Shown here in pieces: positions 1 to 11,831 of a stretch of DNA of 64,000 bases. The notes under the pieces were generated by a model that saw only the letters and a list, made by a program, of their open reading frames with translations, made no database searches and had not been told where the DNA came from. The first letter of the stretch is position 1, and every line of letters starts with the position of its first letter. Position numbers and translations under genes: made by a program. The stretch comes from Catenaria anguillulae PL171 (lineage: Eukaryota > Blastocladiomycota > Blastocladiomycetes > Blastocladiales > Catenariaceae), in assembly GCA_002102555.1 (NCBI GenBank), contig MCFL01000043.1, positions 62,001 through 126,000 on the forward strand, read 5' to 3'.

Positions 1-285
1 GTCCTACCGCGAGACGCAGATGTCTCAAAGTCATTTCCCTTCGTGAGCCTCTGCGCCAACTGAACCGCCTGGGTTGATCCTACATACAGACATGGTGACA
101 TGATGATCAATGTCAAGCTATGTGAGACATTTCCCGAATTAAATGTGGCTATGAGTCACTTGCAATGTGACAGGTGACATGACCGATGGCCTCCGCTCTG
201 TTTGCTCGCCGACTCCCCTGTCATCGAAGGATATCGACACGTCCTCGTCAGCAACATCTCTAATCTCGGCTTGGTATTGGCACCC

Positions 286-3200
286 ATGGCGGACAACACA
301 AAGTCGAGGTCACCGTCTTCGCTGGCTCGCCGCCGCCCCGGGACCTTCGGCAGCAGCGGCAGCGGCTGTAGCAGCAGCCAAGCGCCAAGCGTCTTTTCTC
401 ATGTAACAGCTTCTGTCGTATCGGTACTGCCCTCACCTAGCTGGGCCATGCCACCCGTCTCGTTTGAATCCTTGTCTCAGCAACAGCTAGAGTCGTTTGC
501 CGACAACGAGGAAGACGATGACGGCGGCACCAACACCAGCGAGCAAGATCATGTCCTTGCGACATACTTTGATCAAGCATCCACTGTGGCCGCGGGTGCA
601 TCGCCCTATCATCATTCCCGCTCCCGCTCGCAAACTCCGGCGCACCATAGTCATGCCGATGCTCCACTTGTTCCTTCCCAGCTTTCCATGCCGGCGATGC
701 CTCCGCCCAGAATCCTCCCATCTCGTAACGGTCGGCGCGCTTCCCTCCCGCCCCAGCCCGCTGTATCCTCGGCTGTCCCGTCTCTTCCTCGCTCGCGTCC
801 GTCTACTTCTGCCCGATCCACCATTTCGTCTGCCTCGCTCGGCATCCTCGCACCCACGCTTGCCGGCTCGCTCTTTCAGACGCCCAAACAACCCACCTCG
901 TCCTCAACCTCGCGCAAACGGACCGCAGACCGTGCCGGCCTATGTTCCAGTCCAGCCCCTCCTTCACGTTCAGGCACTAGCAGCCATGGCCTTGGCCGCC
1001 CTCGGACACTGCTCGCTTCCCAGTTTGATCCAAACCACGCCGACGAGCACAGCGGGTCCATGTCGACACCGCGGCCGCCAACAACACGGGGATCCAATCG
1101 GCCGGCCACGCGAGCCCGATCCGTCGTCACAACGACTGCAGCTGGTGGCGAAGACGGCGGGGTCAGTCAGCCCGAACATCGATTTTTGGTGGCGTTGTTT
1201 TCGCCAAAGGGCGTCACGGGCGTATCCGGAGGTGGCGAGTCGCATGGCGGCGGAGGCGGCGGGAACAATATCAGCGGCCAGTCGGGTGAAATCGGCGTTT
1301 GTGTGTTCGATTTGGTCACGACGACCTGCCTTGTGTCCCAGTTTATTGATTCAAAGTCACTGGTCAGGACGCTCAACAAGTTGAATGTGTATCCTCCATC
1401 CCATGTACTCTTCATCTTCCTCTCGTTTTCACACTTGTCCTCTATCGCGCTGACTTGCCCCTTTATTGTTGTCCATAGCTCATTGTCCCATCGACATTTT
1501 ACAAGCCCGAAAAATCCGAGATTGCTCTTCTCCTCGAGAGCAACTTGGACGGCGCCGTTGATATCATCCCCATTTCGCGCAAGCACTTTTCGACCATCAA
1601 CGGACTCGAATTCATTCGCCGGTATGCACTCGAGGATCAAGTGCAGCACCTTGAAACCAGCCTTGGGCCCAGGGCACTCGGCTTGGCTGCTGTAGCCGCA
1701 ATGCTCAAGTTCGTCTGCAAGTCTTATTCTTACAACGTGCCTTCACGCCATGTTCACTCTCCTCTCAACGTTCCTTACGTCCATGTAGATTCATCGAAAC
1801 CGACCGCCACATCACTTTCACTCGCTCGGGCGTTTACTTTCTCCATGAATCGGTCAGCGGCACCATGTTTATCGACACCATCACGGCGCGCAACCTCGAG
1901 CTTGTCCGCAACCAAACAGGCCTTCATTCGCAAACGCTCCTCGGCGTGCTCAACAAGTGCCAAACGGTCATGGGTGCACGCTTGCTGAGGTCCACCATTT
2001 TGCAGCCGCCGGTCGTGCCCGAAACGATCGAGTTGAGGTTGGATGCAGTTGCAGGTCCGTCACGTTCGACGATCACTGTGCTCGCTCATTTTCGCTCACT
2101 CACCCTTGGAACAACAGAGCTCGGCAGCATCCCATCCAGTGTCCAATCCCTGCTCTCCTCGCTCTCACAAATCCCCAACATTGACAAGCTCATCTCCGGG
2201 TTCATCCACATCCACCCTAAGTCCACCACCGTGAAATCATCTGAACTCGACCTCGCACTTATCCTCGACCTCCGCACGGCCTTGCGCACTTTTCCCTCGC
2301 TCCTCACCTCGCTTTCCCCATTCACCAACCCGCTCCTCACGCAAGCCCAGGCCATATTGTCCGACCCGACACTGGACACGATGCTCGCGGCCATCAACGA
2401 GCTGTTTGCCGCGGACCTCTCACTCACCTCGACGCCCATGGGCCAGCGCAACGCGCGCGCATTCTCGATCCAGGCGGGCGTTCACGGCCTGCTGGATGTG
2501 TCGCGCAGGACGTACCAGGAAACGGTTGCCGACATCATGCAGCTCGTCGACGACTATGCTGCGCGATATGAGATGCCTCTGCGCGCCGTGTTCCAGTCGG
2601 CAAGCAACGGGTTTGTGCTCGAGTGCAAGGCGGATCAGGTGCCAGAGGAAATGTTGCGTGAAGGTGGGTGGCCCGATGTGTTTGTGAATGTGGCGTGGAA
2701 GCGCAAAGTGGTGACTTGCAATACGTTGGAGGTGATGAAATTGAATGAGAGGGTGAGGGAGAGTATGAATGAGATCTTTTTGATTTCGGATCGGTACGTC
2801 ACTGCTCGCGCATGATTGATTTGGGAGGCAGAGACGGCGGCGTACACTCACACTCACACACAACTGGGCGTGTACAGGATTGTCGTGGATCTCAAGGAGG
2901 AGCTAAGGTCGAAAATTGGGGTGCTGTACAAGGTATCGGAATCGATCGCCTTGGTCGACCTGCTGTGTAGCTTTACGCGGCTCAGCCTGTCGGGCACTTA
3001 TGGTCCGCTTTCCCTGCACTTATCGCTCGGTCACCAATTAGACCCTAACGCTCGTGAAATCTTAACAGTCCGTCCAATGCTCAGTCAGGGCATGACGGTG
3101 ATCGCACAAGGCCGCCACCCAATCCTCTCTGTCCTCGCCAACCGCCCCTCGACCGCATCCAAACACGGCGCCGTCAATTGCGCCGACCGGGCAACGCAAC

Positions 3201-4777
3201 CCTATGTGCCCAACGATACCTACCTCGACTCTGGCTGCAATGTGCAAATTGTAACGGGAGCCAATGGCTCGGGCAAAACAAGCTACCTCAAGCAGGTTGC
3301 GCTCATCACCGTCATGGCGCATATGGGGTGTCCCGTGCCCGCGCAAGAGGCCGTCGTGTGTGTCACCGAGGTGATGCTGTCACGCATGTCTTTTGATGAT
3401 TGCATGCTCAGCGGCGCAAGCAGCTATATGCTTGAGATGCGTGAGGTGGCGCATGTCTTGAGGGAGGTAGCAGAGGTGAGTTGGATTGAGAAGCCAAAGG
3501 GCGAGTGCAACGGGGACGAAGCGCAGGGGTCGGTAATGGGGGTCAGCAACGAACAAGAGCAAAATGACATGTTGCCCGTCAAGCGCAAGGCGCTCGTGTT
3601 GATGGACGAGATTGGGAGGGGCACGTCGCCGACCGAGGCGGCGGGAATTGCGTATGCGATTATTGAGGCGCTTGCGCACACAAAGGTACTGTTGACTTTC
3701 TCGTACATTTGCATTCAAAGCGCCGGCTCACGCGGATCGCGTGTCACATTGTAGGCGTTCGTCCTTTTCGCAACCCACTTTCATCATCTCTTCCCCTATC
3801 TCGAGCCTTACCCGAATATTGTCCATCTGCACCTGTCCATGCACGTCTCGACCCCTGCCTCGGCCGCATCCAACTCTGCAACAACGCTCACTTACGAGTA
3901 CCGCGTCCAAGACGGCGTTTCTCCAACCACGCGCGGCTACGGCATCCAGCTTGCCGCCTCACTGGGACTTCCCGCCTCCATTCTCGCCACGGCCGAGCGT
4001 GTTGCCGACCGGGTCGCCACCATGCACGGCTTTGGGCGGCCCGCGGGCGAGCCCAGTCCCGAGTATGCGTTTGCGAGGGCCGTGCACGAGTGCGCGAGGC
4101 GCGTCGTGGCTATCAAGTATAATCCGCATTTGGACGACGAGGATCGCGAGAGGTGTTTGAGCGAGTTGCAAGCTGAACTGCGCGCGAGTTTTCCAGTGCT
4201 GGGAGAGAGATCAGTGACTGGGTCGCAATTCGGATCGCGAGTGGGTGGTGCAAGTCGGGCGGAATTGGAGGCGCGGGATGACAACCACTCGGAGCGGGAG
4301 GTGGACATGTTTTCCGAACAGGACATTGACATGTACAGCGATTACGAAGTGCCCATGTCGCCTTACCCTGGGTCGTCGAGTGCGACTCATGGCGTAAGCG
4401 GCAGGAACGCGACACCAACTCGCCGATGGACCGATACTGCTGGCCCAAGTTCATCACAATCGACAGTGCTTGGCACGTCCCAACCTCAACTCCCGCACGC
4501 CATGTCAAGTCCCGTTTCTTCCCGTCCGTGCTCATCTCCGTCGGCACCGCGTCGCCCAGTTTCTCTCGGCCCTGGCTCGTCGTTGGCGCAATACGGGTTT
4601 GGCGCTGCGGCGCAAGAATCATCGGCACCAGTCATCATGCGGCTCACGGATAGCATTGGAAAATACGATCCCGTTTCTGGCACGTTTCTTCCGCCGCGGC
4701 CAAGTCAGGTGGGTGGAGTTGCCGATTCTGTTGTGTCGCTTGCGTCGGTGGATGTGACCGACCCGATCGAAGATTGA
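286..4777 (+). CDS. MSH4: MutS homologue MSH4 (meiotic crossover protein)
   Basis: Six exons: 286-1386, 1479-1720, 1789-2793, 2878-3002, 3069-3685, 3755-4777; 1,370 residues. All junctions are GT-AG and keep frame. MSH4 pairs with MSH5 to stabilise meiotic recombination intermediates and promote crossovers; it does not repair mismatches. Residues 1 to about 295 are a Ser/Pro-rich extension. The MutS core follows, with MSH4-type motifs such as ITARNLELV (middle domain) and GRHPIL before the ATPase. Walker A is about residue 888 and reads TGANGSGKTSYLKQ instead of the usual TGPNMSGKS. Walker B is MDEIGRGTS near 1003, then FATHFHHL. A short acidic/polar insertion lies between Walker A and B, and a low-complexity tail of about 180 residues ends the protein. 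The ATG at 286 is the first in frame; the frame continues upstream only through a non-ATG codon. No mismatch-binding N-terminal domain is evident, as expected for MSH4. Confidence 0.9.
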
Positions 4778-5046
4778 GAGTTTCTGATGTGGAGTGAATG
4801 GCTCAATGCGCACTCAAAGTCTCTCGAAACTCACTTGTTATCCAAGTTCGATATGGAATCTTCTTGGATTGATTCATTTACAGTTTCCATGGATCTTCGA
4901 TTTTGTCCAGCACTGGCTTTTGGAGCCGTGCCGTGTTCTTGTATCGATAAGCTGAGTTCTGCTGTATGCATCAGTATGCTCTCCTGATTAACAGACATCC
5001 GAATCAAAAACAATGGACCCCATTCCTCCCGTAAACACAAATTCTA

Positions 5047-7094
5047 CTAGAGCCTGTCGGATGTTGAGCTTGCAACTGACTCGGCCCGCATCGCCTCAAC
5101 TTTTTGTTGCCCTTGCTGGTTCTGGTTTTTGAGAATCTCGGTCCGCAGGCAATGTAACAGCAAATTCTCAAGCTCTTCTTTGCTGACAGGCTATTTATAC
5201 AACAAAGCAGAGTGTCAAGAACAGGACAGTGGATCCAATCGACGCTCATGTCTCAAGACCAACATACCCTTGGCTCCTCCTGCTTGAGTCGCTCCAACTC
5301 CAGCTCAACCTCCTTGAGTTTCTTTAGCTCTTCTTCAAGCCCGCCCGCCCCTCCAAAGCTGCTCTTTGCCGTGCCTGCGGACGCGATCGACATGTGGCCC
5401 GATGCGGCAATGGATGGCAAGGAGCACGCCACGGACGGAGCATTGGAGGGTGCAGGCGATGCCCAACCCGAAACAGGGACGGACCAGGTGGACAGCTTGA
5501 GCTGCCATTCTTCGGGCGGAATGATCTCGGTCAGCTTTCTGTTGGCAGTTTACCAGTTGTCAATGACTGAAAGGTCAACGACTCCAATGAGAAGAGTGTA
5601 CCGATGAATCTCTTCCAACCGCTTGGAGTCATCGCCTTCGACCGAGTATGCCGTCGAAGCAATCGAGGTTGTGCTTTTGGTCCCTGATCCCTCACGGCGA
5701 GGACCCTTCGCTGCCTTGCCGCCGTGACTCTCCTGGGTGTGTTGCCTCTTGGATTCTGCCGACCCGGCTCGTCTGTTGGCTTCTTTTTGAACCTAGTCAT
5801 CAAGTGAGGGGAGCGAGTGTATATTCAATTAGACGACCAGACCATCCACCACAATATCAAACATGGGAAACGGAATCATCGGCAACGGACGCGACCAAAT
5901 GAAAAAAAGGTCACGGATGCGTTTGTCACGGCGCATCCTGGGCATGGGTGTCATGTGGGAACCAAAGACGGAGTATTTATACCTTGTCACTGTGGGACGA
6001 AACCGCATCCGAGTACTCTGAAGTGTCGACATCGGAATCAACCTCGCCCGCGTCGTTTTCGTCATCGCTTGTGGCAAGAATGGAATTGACGCGATCTTGC
6101 TCTTGCGGGGTCAAGGCAGAAAAATAGCGTGCTTCAGGCCCGAGCTACTCAGTGTTGGTCACGTCAATACACATGTCCGGGTGGGTGGGGGTGGGGGTAG
6201 ATAATGGGACCTAAACGAACCGCTTTGTTGCGCGAAATAAAATCGTTGGAATCAAACAGCTTTTGCACGCGGAACAAGTGCTCGAGCGACGGCTTGGACT
6301 GGAGCCGGTTCATGCGTGCGGTCTTTTCGGTTTCAGCATCGACCGGTTGGATCTTGGATTTCGAGACCCTGATGCGTTCTGGTTGCGACTCGGAAGAAGA
6401 CGCGGGCGTGTCTGGCTGCACATCTGACGAAACGTTGGCTGAGCCTGTTTTCCACGACATGATGGGATGAGCGCATGCATGTAGCATTTTGTCTCGCCCA
6501 CACTTCCACGAGAAACGAACCGAAAACAGAATGCTCATCCGACGGCTGCGTCAAGAACGCCTTTGGCCTCGGAGGCTCATACTGCAATGCGTCAACCAGC
6601 GGGTCCGAGGGCACCAAGTGATCCAAACGAATGCTGTCCGACTTGATGATGGCGTCGGCCTCGGCCAACGATTGCGCCACAAATGAGTTGTTCTTTTCGA
6701 GCTGGCGCGCGTTGGAGCACTCAAGGTCCTTTCGTTGGCGCTCCAACTCCTTGAGGTATTGCTGCTTTTCGAGCAAGAGCGTGTCGAGCTCGGTGATTTC
6801 GCCAAGGGCTGCACGGAGCTCGTCCATGGACATGGAGCCGTCCTTGGAAAGCGAGTCGGCCAAGGAGGTCCGCGAGTCGGGCACAGAGTCAGAGTCGTCG
6901 TGGCCCGTATGCAGGCCCTTGAGGCAGTGATCGGCCAGCAGCGAGGGCTTGTCCGTCGGCGACGGAGCAAATGACACACGACGTGCGTCAAGGTCGAGGG
7001 CAAGAGCTTTGAGTTCAAAGTGGGACAGAACTGGCTCCGATTCGACCAAGGTATCGGCAGATCCCCCAGCATCGGCTTGCTTTACCTTGGCCAA
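5047..7094 (-). CDS. FSIP1-like coiled-coil protein (flagellum-associated family)
   Basis: Minus-strand model in six exons: 7094-6521, 6444-6221, 6144-5983, 5792-5602, 5538-5268, 5190-5047. The introns join frames exactly. Two of them share the donor GTTCGT. Features resembling fibrous-sheath-interacting protein 1 are: a short coiled coil (ITELDTLLLEKQQYLKELE); the block NDFISRNKALGPEARYFSAL followed by LTPQEQDRVNSIL, comparable to the animal DFIKRN...L...RL..LL block; a late helix GLEEELKKLKEVELELERLK; and a C-terminal segment VSKEELENLLLHCL. In animals FSIP1 binds AKAP4 and is linked to the sperm flagellum. The 5' end is unresolved: the frame opens at a TTG (7094), a TGA lies just upstream, and the first in-frame ATG is 87 codons in. 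An ATG at 7126 begins a short different frame with a good donor, but I found no acceptor that joins it. The 190-nt intron 3 is longer than its neighbours and could hide an exon. Confidence 0.65.
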
Positions 7095-7126
7095 ATCTTT
7101 GGTTGGGTGGATGGGAAGGTTTCCAT

Positions 7127-7458
7127 GACGTCAATAGCGGGAAGGGTGGGTGATGCGCGTCTTGGTAAAGGAATGGCGAATTGCAGTGAGTGGTTTCAGT
7201 GACCAGAGGGAAAGGAGATGAAGAATTATTCCCAATGTTTAGGTGTTTTGGGAAAGGGAATTTCGCACTTTATTTCAGCGATCTTCCTGTAAAGTAATAC
7301 AGATGCGGGGTCGGCCGTAAGAACGATTTGAGCCTACATAGTTCGCGTTGACGCGTTTCGACTGTATGGGAATTTTTTGGATGCATTCAGGCAGACATGC
7401 CTCTGTCGCGTGGACTCAATACCATCTCGTAAACTTTGCAGCAACTCTATGAAACATC
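7127..7458. promoter_or_regulatory. Shared intergenic region of the FSIP1-like/DRC1 divergent pair
   Basis: About 330 nt separate the two divergently oriented genes, so this stretch should carry both promoters. I looked for an RFX X-box (GTNRCCNNRGYAAC), the motif used for ciliary genes in animals, and did not see a clean one. A small inverted repeat AGGCAGACATGCCT sits near 7390. No coding frame is evident. Confidence 0.5.
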
Positions 7459-10313
7459 ATGGCTGACATGGAATCCAACACAAATCTGGCCGCCGGCCCA
7501 GCCGCAGCCATGCCCGCTCAACCTCCCACGACCGGGCATGGACCCGCGCCTAGCACAGCGCCCGCCGCCGGCGGAATGGTGGCTGGCATGGATGTACTAC
7601 AAAAGCCAGACAGCCGCGAAGCGCGGATTCAAGCACGCCGGGCCCGTATCGACTACATGCGGACTGCCAATGCAAAGAGCACACAGGAAAATCCGACAGC
7701 TCGGCGGCCGAAAAAGGATTTAGAGCGTGTCGAGCCGAGCAAATCGGTGGTGCAAATCAAAGCAAGCAAGGAGAGGATCACGACCGTCAAGCGCAAGGGA
7801 GTCGAAGACGCCTCCCAAGTCCGAATCACCACCATTCATCGGGAGCAGAAGCGGCGCAATGATGAGACGCATCGGGCAGAAACGCTGTCGCAAAAAGCGA
7901 AACGGACCTCAGAATCCAGCGACGATTTGGAGCGACAGATTCAAGAAGCGTGGGCCAAATGCGTCTCCATGTCACAGTCGCTCGGCACGCCATTCGACTT
8001 GCACGAGGTACCTCCCACCTGACTGTGACTGATTGATGGCGTGAAAGGGGAGGGAGTTTGCTCACAAACAGTCCCGCAATCGCGACAGATGATCGTGAGC
8101 CAAAGAAAGCTATGTGAACAGTTGCTCAATGCCAAGGAAAACCTTCTCGTCGAGTACAATGCCGAGCTCAAGCGCAAAGACGACGAGTACGTCAAGGAAC
8201 TTAAACGGCAAGCAGATGAAATCGGTTCGTCTCGCCCCAAGCATGTCTACGGAGCTGATACCAGCTTGGCCACGGTGCTGAAATGACTGCGTCGTCTCAT
8301 AGACATGCTTCTCATGCGTATGGATCAACAATTTGTTACCTTCAAAAAGTCGCTCCGCGAAGAACTCGTCCACATTGAACGGGCCTTCATGATGGAGCGC
8401 GGGGAAACAATTGACAAAAACATCAAGGAAATCGAGGCTCTGTTCCAGTCTCGAAAGGATTCAGAGATGCGCTACCTTGAGGAGCGCAGCAAGCGGATCC
8501 AGGACAACACGGATGCATTGGAAGAGCTCCGGGTGCAGGATGCCGAAGAGTACAACCTGGTCAAGATCAAACTCGAGACGGATGTCCAAGTGTTGGAGCA
8601 ACAGTTGCAGCAAATGAAGGCCACGTACCAGCTCAACACGGAAAAGCTCGAGTACAACTATCAAGTCTTGAAGAAAAGGGACGACGAGAATTCAATCACG
8701 ATTAACCAGCAAAAGCGGCGGATTACTCGCATGACAGTACGTCCACGTTTCACCCGCCTGCGAGGTTTAGATGCTGACGCTGGATTCCATACATGGCCGC
8801 AGGATATCGTCAACAACCTTCGAGCCAAACTCGCCAAGCAAGAAAAGCATTTCGCCTCGGATTATGCTGCTTTGCAAGAAGATTTCAATCGCATTTCGTC
8901 TCAGTATCAAGAGCTGACCAAAAAGTTCAAGCATTTTCAAGTGAATGATGAGGTCAAGTTCCAAGAGCTCTGGGAAATGAACCAAGACACAATCAAGAAC
9001 TTGGCATCTAAAGTGCTCATGGCGGATGCTGTGATTCATCAACAACAGCTTGGGTTGCCCTGGGAACCGCCCGTGGTTGTCGCGAACGACGTCATGCCCA
9101 AGGGCATTGGCGGTGGATCGCAACGTCAATCGCCAGCTGTCGCACAGGGGACTGGAGGTTCTGGATCAAACAACGGCGGCGCAGCGGGCGGTGAGGGCGA
9201 CCGGGATACTCACGAGCAGGCGCAGCCGTCCACATTACCACCGCCGACAGCCGACACCAATCCAACTTTGCACGTCCAATCGTCGCAAATGAGCAACAGT
9301 TCCATCACAACGCTCCTCCTCTCGTCCAAGAATGCCATCGTTCAACATATCCTCGACATGCTCTCGACTGAAGCCACGTTTCTCCTCGACGATAAACTGT
9401 CTCGCTTGCTCGCACCTTTACCCGCCTCAGAACGCGCGCTTCTCAAGCTCGACACGGTCCTCAAAGCGTTGGACGTGACATCGGCCGCAGACCTTGTCCG
9501 TTTCCTCGAGCTCTTTCTCTTGCCAAAGTTTCACGGATCCGCACCCGATCTGGCAGCCGCCGTCATTCACGGCACAACCGACCCGCTTCCCGTTCAAGCG
9601 GATGGAACGGTCCCGCCGAACGAAGACCCGGCGGCCATGTTAATCCATCCCAATCAGGTCACCAAGGTGCTCATGCGGTATCTGAAGGAGAAGCGGGGAC
9701 GTACAAGGGGCGGCGAAGGAGGCGGGGCAAATCGACAGGCAGGCTTGGCCAATGACGAGGATCGGCCAGATACAACCACAACGGATGGCGTGGTTCCTTC
9801 AAACGACATGAACGTCCAACAGACTGTAAAGGAGCACTGGGATCAGATTTTGGCCATGCTCAACTCCAACCGGTTCAAGAACTGGGACACCATTCTGAGC
9901 TGTATGGAGGCATATCACTTGCTGTTGGGCGCGAGGCATGATTTGGCCCTCGAGGTGTGTTTTTGGTCAATCTTTGCAACCCACGCCGAATGACATGGAC
10001 TTACAAGCAAGTGCCTTTTCGTCATTCCCGATTGCAGGTCAGCGACTTGGAGACGCAGAACGATGAGCTCAAGACTCTGTTGCGCGAGTACATGTCGGCC
10101 GACGTCAACAAGAGCTTGCAAGTACCGCCGAGCCAAGTCATTCTCAGTCAGATTCAGCAGCAGCAGCAGTTGCAGCAGACAAAGCTTTTGCAGAAGCAGC
10201 AGCAGCACCTTGCGGCCAGTCCGAGCCCTGTGCCGCAAATACAATCGCCACAGCCTGTAAAACCCCAACAACAACAGGCAGGAGGCGGTGCAAAGGGTGG
10301 AATGGCAGCTTGA
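7459..10313 (+). CDS. DRC1: Dynein regulatory complex subunit 1
   Basis: Five exons: 7459-8007, 8089-8224, 8303-8736, 8803-9954, 10038-10313; 848 residues. DRC1 (CCDC164) is a core coiled-coil subunit of the nexin-dynein regulatory complex, which links axonemal doublets and controls dynein. The most conserved block is about residues 310-375 and includes DAEEYNLVKIKLE, EQQLQQMKATYQLN and KLEYNYQVLKKRD, almost letter for letter as in animal DRC1. Earlier the KDDEYVKELKRQADEIDMLL segment spans intron 2, confirming the splice. Downstream are FQELWEMNQ and LGLPWEPP, also DRC1 landmarks. The C-terminus ends in a Gln-rich tail. Intron 3 (8737-8802) is 66 nt with no stop, so the frame reads through it; the family alignment shows it is an intron. 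Its presence implies that the organism makes a motile flagellum. Confidence 0.93.
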
Positions 10314-11083
10314 TTCCTTCACTGTAGATGCATCTCTTTCGAAAATGAAATGAAGTTTATCCAATTGTCAACCATGTATGAATGTTGGCGGCATGAAGGC
10401 TCGAGAAAAGGAGCAACAGTCTGAGCAGGCACAGTCTCGCAACTGTACAGCCAGCGAATCATCAGATCAGCTCTCGAGCCACTCCACGAGTCCTGCGGAC
10501 GTGTACCGGCCGGACGGAGAGATACATCGATGACCTCATTGGCGCGCGGCCGACGATGCTGAGGGATGTCATGCTTCGCAGTGTAAAAAACAAGTCAACC
10601 TGGTTACGCATCTGACTGCGATCCTTTACCGTTATGCACTTGAACTCGAGCCGGATTTGCAAAGATGGCTGAGGTACAGTTGCCCGGTGTCGGGGTCGGT
10701 GGAAATCGATCGCTCCTCATGGCAGGCCAGCGGAACGATGGGAGGAGGTATGTCTTGTCACGATGTCTTCCTCAAGGACTTGTCACGATCATGGATTCTT
10801 GCCATGCTTTGCACTCAGCGAGCGGGTATCAAGTCAGATTGAGAGCAAAGGATTGGATGAGGTCGTCGATTCATGGCAACAGCTCAAGCATGGAAGCTGG
10901 GGGATCCGAAAAATAGCAATGAGAATACGAAAAGGAGGCAAGACAAAGTGGAGCATCTATACACAAAAATAAAACAAAGTGGACCAACTGACCCCGCCGC
11001 ACGGTTTGGCCGTTCGTCGAGAAAAGAAATCCCATCCACCATCGATAGCCATGATGGTTATCCATCGACCGACAAACAAGCGC
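10314..11083. other. Intergenic, convergent 3' ends of DRC1 and ssSPT
   Basis: No gene is supported here. Several open frames exist on both strands, including a minus-strand one reading VSLRPAGTRPQDSWSG and ending inside the DRC1 3' region, but none shows a recognisable motif or a credible start. An A-rich run with AATAAA occurs near 10968. Confidence 0.4.
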
Positions 11084-11453
11084 TCACAACTCGACATGAA
11101 TGGGCGGGGCAATCCACGCTCTAACGCCATCAAACATGGGTCTAACGGCCGGGAAGTACTCGCTGACGCCGTCGACACCATGCAAAATGTAGTCTGGTGT
11201 GTAGTTGATGGACGTGTAGATGAAGAGAATGAAGCCAAGGAGGACGAGCGAGTCTGTATGAGCGGGAGCGGTTGGGTTGGTTGAAATGAGTGTCCTGTAA
11301 AGGGCAAGTAGTCGGGGCGCTGGGAGGGAATGAAGCACCAAACATACTGAAGATGCACTTTTCCCAAAAGTCGAGCATGTAGAGCGCCGTGGTGAGCTCG
11401 TAGCGGTAGTAGGCGAGCTGTGCCCGCTTCTTGAGTTGCTTTGCAAGTTGCAT
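11084..11453 (-). CDS. Small subunit of serine palmitoyltransferase (ssSPT-like)
   Basis: Two exons on the minus strand: 11453-11348 and 11253-11084; 91 residues. The family (human SPTSSA/B, yeast Tsc3 functionally) binds the LCB1/LCB2 heterodimer in the ER membrane and stimulates the first step of sphingolipid synthesis, condensation of serine with palmitoyl-CoA. The signature is clear: AYYRYELTTALYMLDFWEKC before the intron, then NSLVLLGFILFIYTSINYTP after it, matching the YYQYLLVTALYMLEPWE..FNS pattern of the animal protein. The intron splits the Asn codon of FNS and restores the motif exactly. There is one predicted membrane helix (about residues 37-55). The gene is divergent from CD2BP2 with a gap of about 380 nt. 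Confidence 0.88.
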
Positions 11454-11831
11454 GGTTGTTGCTTTGGGAATCGTCACTGTCGTTGAGGTGGAACGGATCA
11501 ACTGTGCGGTCGTGGGTTGGCGGTCGGCGGCAGACGGATGCGAATGCCGTGGGTTGACGATACTTACTTTTGCTGAGTCCTTGGGTGGAGATGCTTACAT
11601 GGACGCCAATGAATACGTATGTTATCAGCCGGCCGGGGTGAGTGACGAGAGCGTGTGGTTTGCCGAGTGGTGGCTGGCCGGTCGTGGTTGACGAAACGTG
11701 ATGCTTGGCGTGGTCCAATTCCTGATTCCGATCACTCACAGTGATCTCTGATTAGATGGACCAGCGCTCATCCCGCGAATGAATCATCAAGAATACCAAG
11801 AAAACTTCAATAACCCACCCGACTTGACGCA
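11454..11831. promoter_or_regulatory. Shared intergenic region of the ssSPT/CD2BP2 divergent pair
   Basis: This stretch must contain the promoters and 5' leaders of both neighbours. Open frames on the minus strand run through it but lack family resemblance. No specific regulatory motif was recognised. Confidence 0.4.

Noticed and set aside
202-285. Extension of MSH4 upstream of ATG 286
   Set aside because: The open frame begins at a TTG, not an ATG, and the extra residues match nothing in MSH4.
7086-7126. First exon of the FSIP1-like gene at ATG 7126 using donor AG|GTAAAG
   Set aside because: No downstream acceptor gives the required phase without an immediate stop.
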